From: DASWZN01 sp036404435
GTDB taxonomy: Bacteria > Acidobacteriota > Terriglobia > Bryobacterales > Bryobacteraceae
DNA length: 64,000 nt
Direction of reading: 5' to 3'
Assembly: GCA_036404435.1 (NCBI GenBank)
Contig: DASWZN010000053.1
Location: forward strand, 1 to 64,000
This document shows, piece by piece, positions 24,620-33,861 of this stretch (positions are counted from its first letter, which is position 1; every line of letters starts with the position of its first letter). The position numbers were made by a program, and so were the translations under genes. Below the pieces are notes generated by a model, which was not told the DNA's origin, did not search any database, and saw only the letters and a list, made by a program, of their open reading frames with translations.

Positions 24620-26471
24620 GGACCGGCCTGCCCTCCATCCACGCGGGCGCTTCGACCCCGAAAAGGCTGAGTGCCGTAGGGGCCAGATCCTCGATGCCGG
24701 GGTCCGTAGCCGTAATCTTGAGATTCGAGAAAAGAACTCCCGGCACGAGCGGCGGATCGACGCAATGATCTCCGCGCCAGGCCTTCCGGTTTTCCTCGAA
24801 TATCGTGGAAGTGACTTTTCCCGTGGCTGCATCCCAGGATGCACGATAGCCCACGGCGTAACCGACGATCAGATCCGGCGCGGCATCGAGGTACGGGCCT
24901 CGATAGATACCCGACGCCCGGTACACCGATTGGATCGCGGTTTCACCCGTCTCCTCATCGGCCAATCCCGCGAGTCTGCGGGTTAACTCGTCTTTCAGTG
25001 CCACCGCCTCCTCCTCCGTCACGATGCCCTGTGCTTCACGCCCGCGCAAGTTCAGATAGACGCCGCCAAGCCCGAATGCATAGGCGCGCGTCTTTGTCCA
25101 GTTGATCCCTTCCAGATATTCGCCCGATGAGGTAAGTCCCGCATCGAGGGCCAGGTACCCCTCCCGGAGCAGCCAGGAGTTCAGATTGACACCTCGCCGG
25201 AACGCGCAAAAACCGTGATCGGAGAGCACGAATATGGCCGTGTCTGCATCTACATACGCCAGCGCTTTTCCCACGATTCGATCCGCATCGCAGTACAGCG
25301 GCTCGATCACGTCCGGCCGCCCATGGAACATGTGCTGCACTCGATCGGTGGTATCGAAGACACAGGCAACCACGCCGCGGCGGGTTCGTTCGAGCGCGCT
25401 GAAAAACATGGCCTCCCGCTCCTTCCGGATGAGCTCCGCCTGGCGTAGAAACGCGTCCTCTCCGATCGCTCCTTCGTTGAGCGCCCAGGTATCTTCTGCG
25501 AGGCCCAGCGTCGAGTAAGTGCCGAGTAACTTCGCCAGATAGATGGCGTAGAACGGCGGATGGCTGATGGGCAAGGCAGGATGTTCCGGGTCGATCTGCA
25601 AGGGTGTCGCATACAGGTCGATCTCTGGCTCGCGCCGGGTCAGCAGAAAGCGCACGATGCCGTACGCGCGTCCGAACTTGAGGCGGATCCAGGGCGTGTA
25701 TTCTCCTATGGTCAGTGGATACGATGCGCCCTGGATCTCGATGCGGGCATTGCGAAGCCGGAACGGCGCACGAGTTCCTTCGGGCCCCGCGAGCGCACCC
25801 TCGGCAGCAGTGAAGCGCGAGTAAGTTCCCTGCGTGCCAAGCAAATCGGGGGTGCACATGGCGGAAAGCTCGCGTCCATTGAAGACCTCCGGAGGAAATG
25901 TTACCGGCACTCGCAGAATCGTACTCTTGACCGCATGACGCCCGAGTATCTTCCAGAACGGTTCGCTCTTGCGTCGCATTTCCACCGCCGCCCGAACGAG
26001 GGGAAAGCTCCATTTGCCGATCCGCAGGACTCGTCTGGCAGGCCACACCTTTGCCGATGACAGCTCCGGCGCGTAAGTTCGCAGATCGCGGCTGAGAAAG
26101 TCGAAAATGTTATGTTTCGCCGGATTGACGCCCGTGGCGAAAGTGGACCATGCAACCGGCGACAGGGCGGGAAAGGTAGTCCGAAGACGGCGGTAACTTC
26201 CGCGGTCTCGTAGTCGCGCAAGGTTGGGTAGTTTGCCCTCGGCCATCAGCGTTTCGGTGATGGCCGGATCGAGCCCGTCGAATCCCAGGAAGATCGCCTT
26301 CCTGACCTGGGTTCGCCTCGGCCTCGCCAGCAGCGACCAGACCATGCGAAAGGGCCAGACGATCGCCGATACGATGCCCGCCAGGACCGCCAATACCAAC
26401 GAGAGAAAGGACCCGAAGAACGCGAATCCGGCGCCCGGGCCGATATACGCGGGCAGTCCCCAGTGAGTCAT
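24606..26471 (-). CDS. Membrane-anchored alkaline-phosphatase-superfamily protein
   Basis: The 621-residue protein begins with a long hydrophobic hairpin (about 13-48), then a superfamily catalytic domain. It has FLGFDGLDPAI (D65, D68), SPVAWSTFATGVNPAKHNIFDFLSRD near 103-130, and FVLSDHGFCAFRRGVN. GDHCVDPPLVPGVLF near the C-terminus matches the equivalent metal segment of its neighbour. It is homologous to the lipoprotein encoded by 22850-24619 along most of its length. ATG 26471 overlaps the preceding stop as ATGA. Role unknown; phosphodiester or phosphoglycan metabolism at the envelope is a reasonable guess. Confidence 0.8.
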   Translation of the reverse strand: MTHWGLPAYIGPGAGFAFFGSFLSLVLAVLAGIVSAIVWPFRMVWSLLARPRRTQVRKAIFLGFDGLDPAITETLMAEGKLPNLARLRDRGSYRRLRTTFPALSPVAWSTFATGVNPAKHNIFDFLSRDLRTYAPELSSAKVWPARRVLRIGKWSFPLVRAAVEMRRKSEPFWKILGRHAVKSTILRVPVTFPPEVFNGRELSAMCTPDLLGTQGTYSRFTAAEGALAGPEGTRAPFRLRNARIEIQGASYPLTIGEYTPWIRLKFGRAYGIVRFLLTRREPEIDLYATPLQIDPEHPALPISHPPFYAIYLAKLLGTYSTLGLAEDTWALNEGAIGEDAFLRQAELIRKEREAMFFSALERTRRGVVACVFDTTDRVQHMFHGRPDVIEPLYCDADRIVGKALAYVDADTAIFVLSDHGFCAFRRGVNLNSWLLREGYLALDAGLTSSGEYLEGINWTKTRAYAFGLGGVYLNLRGREAQGIVTEEEAVALKDELTRRLAGLADEETGETAIQSVYRASGIYRGPYLDAAPDLIVGYAVGYRASWDAATGKVTSTIFEENRKAWRGDHCVDPPLVPGVLFSNLKITATDPGIEDLAPTALSLFGVEAPAWMEGRPVHAGA

Positions 26472-27328
26472 CGCAGACGTCCTTCGACGAAGGGGACTTC
26501 GAGAACCTTCTCGTGCTGAATCGGGCCGTGGCCGAAATATCCGTCTTCGCCGAACAACTCCCCGTGGTCGGAGGTGATCGTTACATAAGTGTTCTTCGGC
26601 ACCAGTTCGAATAGCTCCTCGACGACGCGATCCAGATATCGCACGGCTTCGATTTGACGTGCACGCAGAGCCGCAAGTTTCGGCGCGTTGAAGGTGCCGC
26701 GCAGCGCCCGAGGGAGTTTTCCGCCTACGATGAGCTCGTCGAGATGCTGGAAGACGCCGTGCACGCCGCTGATCCTCGGCCATTCGTCTGGTGGCTCTCC
26801 GGGCAGCGCATAGGGGTAATGAGTCTCGCCCGTATTGAGCAGCCAGAACGTGGGGGCTTCCTCGGAGAACGTCAGCTTTCGCAGCATGGAGCGCATGTCA
26901 TTGTGGTGGTCCATGAGTTCCCACGAGTCGAACCCGGTATTGAGGACGGTGGCGGGATTCAGAACGGGCAACGAGACCAGGGCGCGCGTGCGGTAGCCGA
27001 TTTTGCGCAGGAGCACGGGCAGGTACAACCGGGGCAGGAAGGATTTGAACTCCAGGTTCTCCAGCCCGAGGCGCTGGTTGAATTTCAGGAATTCGCGCTG
27101 GTAGTATTGCGCCGCGAGGATGTTTCGGGGGCTGGAATGCGGCATGAGGCCCATGAGCAGGTTGTAGTGCGATGGAGCTGTCCACGAGGCGTAGGACCAG
27201 CGCTTTTCGAGGCGTCCCAGTTTTCGCATGGTCTTTGGCCGCGCTGCTGTGAACGAATCGTAGCGGCAACTGTCAAATACGATCAGGACGTAGTTGCTCG
27301 GCTGGTTTGTGATGGAAGCTACGGGCAT
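26468..27328 (-). CDS. Short sulfatase/alkaline-phosphatase-superfamily protein
   Basis: This 286-residue protein is the first gene of the operon. It has no signal or membrane segment, unlike its neighbours. Superfamily marks are LIVFDSCRYDSF (D19), SYASWTAPSHYNLLMG (T50 or nearby Ser as nucleophile position) and ITSDHGELFGEDGYFGHGP near 255. It is shorter than typical sulfatases (450-550), so the C-terminal subdomain is missing. NTGETHYPY near 167 resembles the substrate-facing histidine of the family. It may act in the cytoplasm on the same substrate class as the three exported members. Confidence 0.72.
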   Translation of the reverse strand: MPVASITNQPSNYVLIVFDSCRYDSFTAARPKTMRKLGRLEKRWSYASWTAPSHYNLLMGLMPHSSPRNILAAQYYQREFLKFNQRLGLENLEFKSFLPRLYLPVLLRKIGYRTRALVSLPVLNPATVLNTGFDSWELMDHHNDMRSMLRKLTFSEEAPTFWLLNTGETHYPYALPGEPPDEWPRISGVHGVFQHLDELIVGGKLPRALRGTFNAPKLAALRARQIEAVRYLDRVVEELFELVPKNTYVTITSDHGELFGEDGYFGHGPIQHEKVLEVPFVEGRLR

Positions 27329-27424
27329 TGGCTGGCGATTGCTTCAACGCGCGTGATTCGGGGCGCGCACGACGCTCATGCCGAGGGTTATCACGATCTC
27401 CATCTTTGGCCCCGATTGCCCATC

Positions 27425-27430
27425 AGTATA
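27425..27430 (-). promoter_or_regulatory. Possible -10 box of the phosphatase-superfamily operon
   Basis: TATACT on the minus strand lies about 97 bases before the first gene of the operon (ATG 27328) and after the tRNA gene. The predicted spacer contains CCCAG-N5-CTGGG (27433-27447). The -35 position is poor (GATCGG), so this is a weak prediction; read-through from the tRNA promoter is an alternative. Confidence 0.25.
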
Positions 27431-27507
27431 CACCCAGTCGCTCTGGGCCGATCACTCAGCGGCGCCCTCCAACGTCCACCGGAACTTGTGCCGCTCGCAC
27501 TTGCACG

Positions 27508-27597
27508 TGGCGGAGGAAGAGGGATTCGAACCCCCGAGGGCCTTCCGACCCTAACGGTTTTCAAGACCGCCGCCTTCGACCGCTCGGCCATTCCTCC
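27508..27597 (-). tRNA. tRNA-Ser (anticodon UGA)
   Basis: On the minus strand GGAGGAA (27597-27591) pairs with TTCCTCC, followed by G and an encoded CCA ending at 27508. The anticodon loop CTTGAAA has TGA at 27563-27561. A long variable arm (about GGGTCGGAAGGCCC) is the class II feature expected of tRNA-Ser, and the T-loop reads GGTTCGAATCC. At 90 bases including CCA the size is normal. It lies between the phosphatase-superfamily operon and the divergent radical SAM gene. Confidence 0.95.
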
Positions 27598-27673
27598 ACT
27601 CCCAAACTATCCCCTTTTCCAATCCTGTGCAATTCCTATTGACGGATGGCGAAGAAAAGGAGAAACTAGAGCT

Positions 27674-28659
27674 ATGGAGCTGGTCGGCATCGCCAAGCTG
27701 GCCGCTTCGGGCGGACTGCTCGCCGCCAAACGCACCGTCGAGTACTTCGAGCTTCCCACGCGCCACCTGCTGAACCGCACTTCGGAGCGCATGCCGTTCC
27801 AGTGGACCATCAATCCGTACCGCGGCTGCGAATTCGGCTGCGTCTACTGCTACGCGCGCTATACGCACGAATTCCTGGAGCTCGACGCAGTCCACGCGTT
27901 CGAGCGGAAGATCTTTGCCAAGCGGTTCCTCGCCGCCGGACTGGCCGGCGAGCTGCGGAAGATCGGCCGCAAAGACTGGATCGCCATCGGAACCGCCACC
28001 GATCCCTATCAGCCAGCCGAGAGGCGCTTCGAGGTGACGCGGGAAATCCTGAAGGTCTTCGCGGCGGGCCGCGGGCGCAGGCTGAGCGTCACCACCAAGT
28101 CGGATCTCGTGCTGCGCGACGTGGAGCTTCTTCGGGAAATCGCCCGCGCCAACATCCTCCACGTGAACTTCACCCTCACCACGATGGACGAGAGTCTGGC
28201 GCGGCTGCTCGAACCGCGCGCCACGCGGCCCGAACGGCGGATCGCGTCCGCGCGCGGCCTGGCGGAGGCCGGCATCCAGGTGGGCGTCTTTTCGAACCCG
28301 ATCCTGCCGCTGCTCACCGATAGCGAGGAGAGCCTCGACGCCGTGGCCGGTGCGGCTGCGGAGGCCGGCGCTACGTTTCTGGGCAGCGGGCTGCTGTTCC
28401 TGAAGCCGTGCGCGAGCAGGTTTTCCTGCCGTTCCTCGAGCGCCACTTCCCCCGCCTGGCGCCCGAATACGAAAGGCTCTACCGGACCGGCGCGTTCCTC
28501 CGCGGCGCGTACGCCGAACGGCTCCGCGAGCGGCTGCAGCGCGTCCGCGCCCGCCACGGGCTCCGCGATGCGCCCCTCGAGTACACACCGGAGTTGTGGG
28601 AACCCGAGCCGGAGCAGGGCAGCTTGTTCGAGGCGGCGGGCGCCGTGCGATCATCTTAA
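27674..28659 (+). pseudogene. Radical SAM protein (Rv2578c/spore-photoproduct-lyase-like), frameshifted
   Basis: The N-terminal part reads as a radical SAM protein with C52-x3-C56-x2-C59 (YRGCEFGCVYCYARYTHE), GTATDPYQPAERR near 112 and TKSDLVLRD near 140. Near 28407 the frame is lost: the first frame becomes Ser/Arg-rich nonsense, while the +1 frame from 28408 gives VREQVFLPFLERHFP and ends properly at 28659 (about 83 residues). One missing base, probably a G before GTG at 28408, explains it. It may be a sequencing error or a true mutation. If intact it would be about 328 residues. mutM begins one base after its stop, suggesting coupling. Confidence 0.8.
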
Positions 28660-28660
28660 C

Positions 28661-29455
28661 GTGCCGGAACTTCCCGAGGTCGAAACCGTGGTGCGCACGG
28701 TAGCCCCGCATCTAGTCGGCCGCCAGATCAGCCGGGCGCGCTTCTATTCGCGGCTGGTGCTGCGTAGCGACGCAGCCAGAACCGCCGCGCGGTTGCGGGG
28801 CCAGCGCATCGAGACCGTCCGCCGCCACGGCAAGTTCATCCTGATGGAGCTCAGCGGCGGCCTGACGCTGGCCATTCACCTGGGGATGACGGGCGGCCTG
28901 CTGTGGAACGCCGAGCCGGGACCGCACGCGCGGGCCGTTTTCGATCTGGACCGAGGAAGGCTGGTGTACGACGATCCGCGGCAGTTCGGCCGCATCGAGC
29001 TGGGCAACTCGCTGCCGGAACGCGCGGCGCGGCTCGGCCCGGACGCGCTGGCCGTCGGCGCGGAGGAGTTCGCCGCACGGTTGACTGCGCGTCGCGGCCG
29101 CATCAAGCCGCTCCTGTTGAACCAGGTTTTCCTGCGCGGCCTGGGGAACATCTACGCCGACGAATCGCTGTTCGGGGCGCGCATTCATCCGCTGGCGTCC
29201 GTGGCGCGGCTCTCGCCCGCGCGCGTCGGCCGGCTCTACGCCGCGATTCAGGAAGTGCTGCGCGCGGCGGTCGAAGCGGGCGGCTCTTCGGTTTCCGATT
29301 ACGTCGATGCCGACGGGCGCGCCGGGAACTTTCAAGTGCAGCACCAGGTCTACGGCAGAGAAGGCGCGCCCTGCCCGCGCTGCGGCACGCCGATCCGTCG
29401 CATCGTGGTGGGCCAGCGCGGCACGCACTACTGCCCCCAGTGCCAGCGGGCATGA
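28661..29455 (+). CDS. mutM: Formamidopyrimidine-DNA glycosylase
   Basis: This base-excision repair enzyme would remove 8-oxoguanine and formamidopyrimidines and nick at the abasic site. The 264-residue protein starts with PELPEVETVVR after the initiator, so the catalytic Pro2 and Glu3 are present. The helix-two-turn-helix segment LLLNQVFLRGLGNIYADESLF lies near 150-170. The C-terminal zinc finger has C-x2-C (CPRC) and C-x2-C (CPQC) with normal spacing. Start is GTG 28661, required for Pro2. The gene follows the radical SAM stop by one base and has no ribosome-binding site of its own, so coupled translation is likely. Confidence 0.95.
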   Translation: MPELPEVETVVRTVAPHLVGRQISRARFYSRLVLRSDAARTAARLRGQRIETVRRHGKFILMELSGGLTLAIHLGMTGGLLWNAEPGPHARAVFDLDRGRLVYDDPRQFGRIELGNSLPERAARLGPDALAVGAEEFAARLTARRGRIKPLLLNQVFLRGLGNIYADESLFGARIHPLASVARLSPARVGRLYAAIQEVLRAAVEAGGSSVSDYVDADGRAGNFQVQHQVYGREGAPCPRCGTPIRRIVVGQRGTHYCPQCQRA

Positions 29456-29486
29456 GCTTCTGTGGCGCACGCGCCCCGTGTCTGCC

Positions 29487-29515
29487 TTGACACGCGCCGT
29501 GTGCGCGCATACACG
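29487..29515 (+). promoter_or_regulatory. Possible promoter of the 15-kb envelope operon
   Basis: A perfect TTGACA (29487-29492) is followed after exactly 17 bases by TACACG (29510-29515), which keeps the T and A of the -10 box but is otherwise weak. The spacer is rich in CG with short inverted repeats (CGCGCC/GTGTGCGCG). The first gene starts at 29648, leaving a leader of about 125 bases in which I see no riboswitch-like fold. Confidence 0.4.
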
Positions 29516-29647
29516 CCGTGACTGGGGCGGAAGGGCCGATTGCCGGGGCTTCCAGTGCTGGCAGCCGGAATGCTGTCATCCAGGGCGATGTCGTCGCCCA
29601 GTCCGTCTGGCCCATTCTTCCGGCAGTTGGAATATATTTGTACGAGC

Positions 29648-31576
29648 ATGGCTGGCCCGCCGGGATCTCTGAGGACGCGCAGGCTTTGGCTTGCCGCAGC
29701 CGCCGTTGTTGCCATTGCCTTGCTTGCGGTCGGGCTCGCGCTCGTTCGCGCGGCGCACGGATTCGCGAGGGCGGAGAACGAAGCCGCTCGCGGCGGTGAC
29801 ATTCCTTTCCACACCGCGCGCCTGGACCGCCACGCCACGCCTTTCGAGCCGATTTCCGCGCCCGCCGTGTTTCGGGATGCCGTCTTCTTCGACGGCAACC
29901 TCTATCTATGCGGCCCGGCTGGCTTGATTGCATACGACGCCGCGGGAACGGTTCGCGCGCGATACATGGCCGGAGCCGATCTCCCGGCTGCCCCCGTGGC
30001 CGTCTCGACCGGGATTGCCGCCGATGCCGGCGAGCCCGAGCTATTCATCGCCACGGCCGGCGAAGGCCTGGTGGCGTTCAATGGCCGCGGCTTTCGCCAG
30101 ATCCGTGCGGACGCAGCCGCCTGGCGCAACCTCACCGCATTGCTGCCGCTCTCCACCGGCCGCATCCTCCTCGGAACCGCGAAAGACGGCGTGGCGGTTT
30201 ACGACGGCAAGCGGATGGCGGCGTTTCACCCGGCGCTTTCGGGCCTCGAGATCAGCGCGCTTGCCGGCGACGAGGCAAGCGTGTGGGCGGGCACCGTGAA
30301 CGACGGCCTGCTGCACTGGCACGCGGGCCAGGTGGACCGCTTCGGCGAGGCCGAGGGACTGCCGGATGCCCGCGTGCTCTCGATCGCGCTCGCGGGCGAT
30401 GCGGCTTACGCCGGGACACCGCTGGGCGTCGCCGAGTTCGTGGGAGGCCGCTTCGCACGTGTCCTGGCCGAAGGAGTCTTCGCACAATCGCTGCTGGTAC
30501 GCGGGGACGCGCTGGAGATCGGAACCCTGGAGGAAGGCGTGGTCGAGGTTCCGCTCGTTCCCGGCCGGCCCCGCCCCGGCCAGCACGCGGGCGAGCCGCT
30601 GGCGGCGAAGGTCGAGCGGCTGCTGGTCTTGGACGATACGCTTTACGCACTGGCGTCGGATGGCCTCTATCGGGCCGCCAGGCACGGCGGCGGCTTCGAG
30701 CGCGTGCTCGACCCCGGCGCGGCCGTGCTCGCGGACCGCAACGTCTCCGCGTTGGCCTTCGATTCGGCGGGCCGGCTCTGGGTCGGCTACTTCGACCGCG
30801 GCCTGGACATTCTCGATCCCGGTCTCGACCGCGCCTCGTATCGCGAAGACAGCCACGTCTTCTGCATCAACCGCATCGTGCATGACTCCGCGCGCGGCAT
30901 CACCGCGGCCGCCACCGCCAACGGCCTGGTCCTGTTCGACGCCACGGGCCGCGAGCGCCAGGTGCTGGGCCGCGACCAGGGACTGATCGCCAACCAGGTC
31001 ACCGACATTCTGGTGCGTCCCGGCGGCATGACGGTGGCGACGCCTGCCGGGATCACGCTGCTGGATGGCGCCGGCGCGCGCAGCCTGTACGCGTTTCACG
31101 GCCTGGTGAATAACCACGCCTACGCCCTCGCGGCGGCCGGGGACCGCCTCCTGGTGGGCACGCTGGGCGGGCTTTCGGTGCTGGAGGGCGATACCGTGCG
31201 CGCCAACTACACCACCGCCAACTCGGGCCTCCGCCACAACTGGATCACCGCCATCGCGCCCGCGGGCGGAGAGTGGTTCGTGGGGACCTACGGCGCGGGC
31301 GTGGTGCGCTTCGATTCTTCCGGCCGCTGGACCGCGTTCGCCGACTTGGAGCCGCATTTCGAGGTGAATCCGAACTCGATGCTGGCCACGGACCGCGCCG
31401 TGTACGCGGGCTCGCTCAGCGGCGGCCTCTACATCTTCGACCGCGCTCGCGGGCGCTGGCGCAACGTGAGGGACGGCCTGCCGTCGCTCAACGTTACCGC
31501 GCTCGCGGCGCACGACGGCTACATTTATGCGGGCACCGACAACGGGCTGGTCCGCTTCCGGGAAGACATGCCATGA
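29648..31576 (+). CDS. Membrane-anchored two-component-propeller-like protein
   Basis: The 642-residue protein has one N-terminal membrane segment (about 13-34, LWLAAAAVVAIALLAVGLAL). It then has many blade repeats of the type LWVGYFDRGLDILDP, LVGTLGGLSVLEGD, WFVGTYGAGVVRFDSSGRW and IYAGTDNGLVRFRED. These match the periplasmic propellers of hybrid sensor kinases, but here there is no kinase or output domain, so it is a free-standing sensor or scaffold outside the inner membrane. ATG 29648 gives a clean anchor. It is the first gene of a seven-gene operon, and its stop overlaps the next start as ATGA. Confidence 0.72.
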   Translation: MAGPPGSLRTRRLWLAAAAVVAIALLAVGLALVRAAHGFARAENEAARGGDIPFHTARLDRHATPFEPISAPAVFRDAVFFDGNLYLCGPAGLIAYDAAGTVRARYMAGADLPAAPVAVSTGIAADAGEPELFIATAGEGLVAFNGRGFRQIRADAAAWRNLTALLPLSTGRILLGTAKDGVAVYDGKRMAAFHPALSGLEISALAGDEASVWAGTVNDGLLHWHAGQVDRFGEAEGLPDARVLSIALAGDAAYAGTPLGVAEFVGGRFARVLAEGVFAQSLLVRGDALEIGTLEEGVVEVPLVPGRPRPGQHAGEPLAAKVERLLVLDDTLYALASDGLYRAARHGGGFERVLDPGAAVLADRNVSALAFDSAGRLWVGYFDRGLDILDPGLDRASYREDSHVFCINRIVHDSARGITAAATANGLVLFDATGRERQVLGRDQGLIANQVTDILVRPGGMTVATPAGITLLDGAGARSLYAFHGLVNNHAYALAAAGDRLLVGTLGGLSVLEGDTVRANYTTANSGLRHNWITAIAPAGGEWFVGTYGAGVVRFDSSGRWTAFADLEPHFEVNPNSMLATDRAVYAGSLSGGLYIFDRARGRWRNVRDGLPSLNVTALAAHDGYIYAGTDNGLVRFREDMP

Positions 31577-33861
31577 AACGTTTCCTGCTCCTGCTTCTTC
31601 CGGCGCTGCTTTGCGGCGACGGCGGCGTCATTATTCCCTCGAACCGGCAGCAACCGGATCCGTCGGTGCTTTCCCTCGAAGAGATGTGGATCGTGGCGCG
31701 CATCGACGACGGCGACGCGCGCGTGGCCATCCGCCAGGTCTTCGCCAGCCATTCCAACGGCGTGCTCGAAGGCGAATACCTGTTTGCGCTGCCGGCGCGC
31801 GCGGCGGTCTCCGATTTCGCCGTCTGGGACGACGTGACGCGCATTCCGGGCGTGGTCCTCGAGCGCCGCCGCGCGGAAGAGATTTACGAGCAGGCGCGCG
31901 CGCAAGCCATCGATCCCGGCCTGCTCCAGCAAGGGGAGCGCGGCGCGGAGGAGGCGGCGCGGTCGGCGCTCTTCAGCGCGCGCATCGTGCCGATCCCGGC
32001 TTACGGAACCAAGCGCGTTGAGATGGAGTACCACGAAAGCATTCCGGTGGAGGACCTGCGCTCGATATTCGCCATTCCGGCCCCGACTGCTTACCAGGCG
32101 CAGCAGGCGGGGCTGCTTCACATCGACCTCGAACTACGCTCCTCTTACCCGCTTTCGAGCTTCGAGACCGTGGGCAAGCTGTTCCCGCTGCACATCGAGC
32201 GGCAGACGCCGAACTTCGTGAAGGCGTCGTTCGAGGGGCGGAAGATGGCGATCGCAGAGGATTTCGCCGTGCGCTACGCCATCGACCCGGCCCGCGGCGA
32301 GCGGCTCGATGTCATCGCGCACCGCGACGCCGGGGAGCCCGGGTTCTTCGAGGCTTCGGCGCTGCTGGCGCAGGGCGCCGGCGCGAAGGCCGAAGGCCCC
32401 CCGCGCAGCATTTCGATCCTCTTCGATAATTCGCTCTCCATGCAGTGGGAGAAGCTGGAGCGCAGTTTCCAGGCGCTGGAGACGCTGCTGCGGGCGCTAC
32501 GGCCGCAGGATCGGTTCAACCTGATCCTGTTCAACTCCGAGGTGCAGGCCTTCGCGCCTACGCCGGTGCCCGCGGACGCGGCAGCCGTGGAAAAGGCGCT
32601 GGCGTTCGTGAAAGCGAGCCGGCTGCGCGGCGGCACGGACCTCGAGCGCGCGCTCAGCGCTGGGCTGGCTCAGCCGGTGGCGGCGGGCTTCGAGCCGTAC
32701 CTGGTTCTGCTCTCGGATGGAGACGCTACGCGCGGGCGGATCGCCAATAGCAAGCTGGCCGAGTCCTACGCGGCCCAGTGGAAAGCTGTGCCCCGGCGCC
32801 CGCGGACGTTCCTCTTCGCGGTTGGCGACGACGCCAACATGCCGCTATTCAAAATGCTGGCTCGCGAGGAGGGCGTTCTCGAATCGGTGCGCTCCACCGA
32901 GCCGGTCGAGTTCAAGCTGAACGCGTTTGTGGCGAAGCTCGGCCGCAAGCCGGTGGAAGGGTTGGCGCTGGCAGCCGAGCCCGCAGCCAACTTCGATCTT
33001 GTGTACCCGCTTGAGAGCACCGTATTCGCGGGCTCCATCGAGCGCTGGGTCGGACAGTACGCGAAGCCGGGCCCGGCGGCCTTCAGCGCGCGCGGCGTCC
33101 GCGATGGCAAGGCCTTCGAGATGCATGTCAAGGCCTCACTGCTGGCCGAGAGCGCCGAACATCCGCAACTGCCGCGCACCTGGGCCCGCGCCCGCGTGGA
33201 CGCGCTGCTCGACAAGATCGCGTGCGATGGCGAGGACCGCGCCACCATCGACGAGATCATCCGCCTGGCGCGCAAGTACAAGTTTGTGACGCCGTACACG
33301 TCGTTTCTGGCGGCGCCCCGCGCGCTGCTGCGGCCGCGGCTGATCCGGCCCGGCGACCCGGTGCTCCGCGTCAAGACCGATCCCTCGATCGCCTCCGTGG
33401 TGGCGCTTTTCCCGTTTGGCCTGGTCAAGCCGCTGCGCTACCTGCCCGAAGAGGACACCTGGCAGACGCGCTTCCTGGCGCCGGTGGACATGAACGACGG
33501 CACGTACTCCGTGCGGCTGATCCTGCGCGACCGCGCCGGGCACGTCTACCGCGAATCGAAGACCTTCGTGATCGCGAGCAAGCCGCCGCTCGTGCGGGTG
33601 CACCTCGACAAGCGCCGCTTCGGCCGCGGCGAGATGGTGCGGCTGAGAGTCAGCGCCTCGAATACAACGCGGACCGTGGTGGCGCGCATGTTCGGCGTCG
33701 GCCCGGTCAGCCTGCACTGGAGCCCCGAGCAGCAGGCCAATACCGGCGAGTTCGCCGTGCCGGCGCAGCTTGCGCCGGGGAGCTACGTGCTCACGGTGAC
33801 GGCCGAGGATTTTGCCCATAACATCGGAAGCCAGGAGGTGCCGCTTGAAATCCTCCCGTAA
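31573..33861 (+). CDS. Exported VIT- and VWA-domain protein
   Basis: The 762-residue protein has a short signal peptide (MKRFLLLLLPALLCGDG). An N-terminal VIT domain (about 35-190: VAIRQVFASHSNGVLEGEYLFALP, ERRRAEEIYEQAR) follows. The VWA domain runs about 278-450 with an intact MIDAS motif D285-N-S287-L-S289, a later threonine (RGGTDLERAL) and LLSDGDAT. The C-terminal half adds two beta-sandwich-like regions. Inter-alpha-trypsin-inhibitor-like VIT/VWA proteins usually bind partners through metal. There is no LPXTG or PEP-CTERM tail, unlike sortase-linked relatives. Its end overlaps the giant TPR gene by 17 bases. Confidence 0.82.
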   Translation: MKRFLLLLLPALLCGDGGVIIPSNRQQPDPSVLSLEEMWIVARIDDGDARVAIRQVFASHSNGVLEGEYLFALPARAAVSDFAVWDDVTRIPGVVLERRRAEEIYEQARAQAIDPGLLQQGERGAEEAARSALFSARIVPIPAYGTKRVEMEYHESIPVEDLRSIFAIPAPTAYQAQQAGLLHIDLELRSSYPLSSFETVGKLFPLHIERQTPNFVKASFEGRKMAIAEDFAVRYAIDPARGERLDVIAHRDAGEPGFFEASALLAQGAGAKAEGPPRSISILFDNSLSMQWEKLERSFQALETLLRALRPQDRFNLILFNSEVQAFAPTPVPADAAAVEKALAFVKASRLRGGTDLERALSAGLAQPVAAGFEPYLVLLSDGDATRGRIANSKLAESYAAQWKAVPRRPRTFLFAVGDDANMPLFKMLAREEGVLESVRSTEPVEFKLNAFVAKLGRKPVEGLALAAEPAANFDLVYPLESTVFAGSIERWVGQYAKPGPAAFSARGVRDGKAFEMHVKASLLAESAEHPQLPRTWARARVDALLDKIACDGEDRATIDEIIRLARKYKFVTPYTSFLAAPRALLRPRLIRPGDPVLRVKTDPSIASVVALFPFGLVKPLRYLPEEDTWQTRFLAPVDMNDGTYSVRLILRDRAGHVYRESKTFVIASKPPLVRVHLDKRRFGRGEMVRLRVSASNTTRTVVARMFGVGPVSLHWSPEQQANTGEFAVPAQLAPGSYVLTVTAEDFAHNIGSQEVPLEILP

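Noticed and set aside
26654..27673. Upstream extension of the radical SAM/mutM reading frame
   Set aside because: The extension lies opposite the first phosphatase-superfamily gene and the tRNA; radical SAM sequence begins only at ATG 27674.
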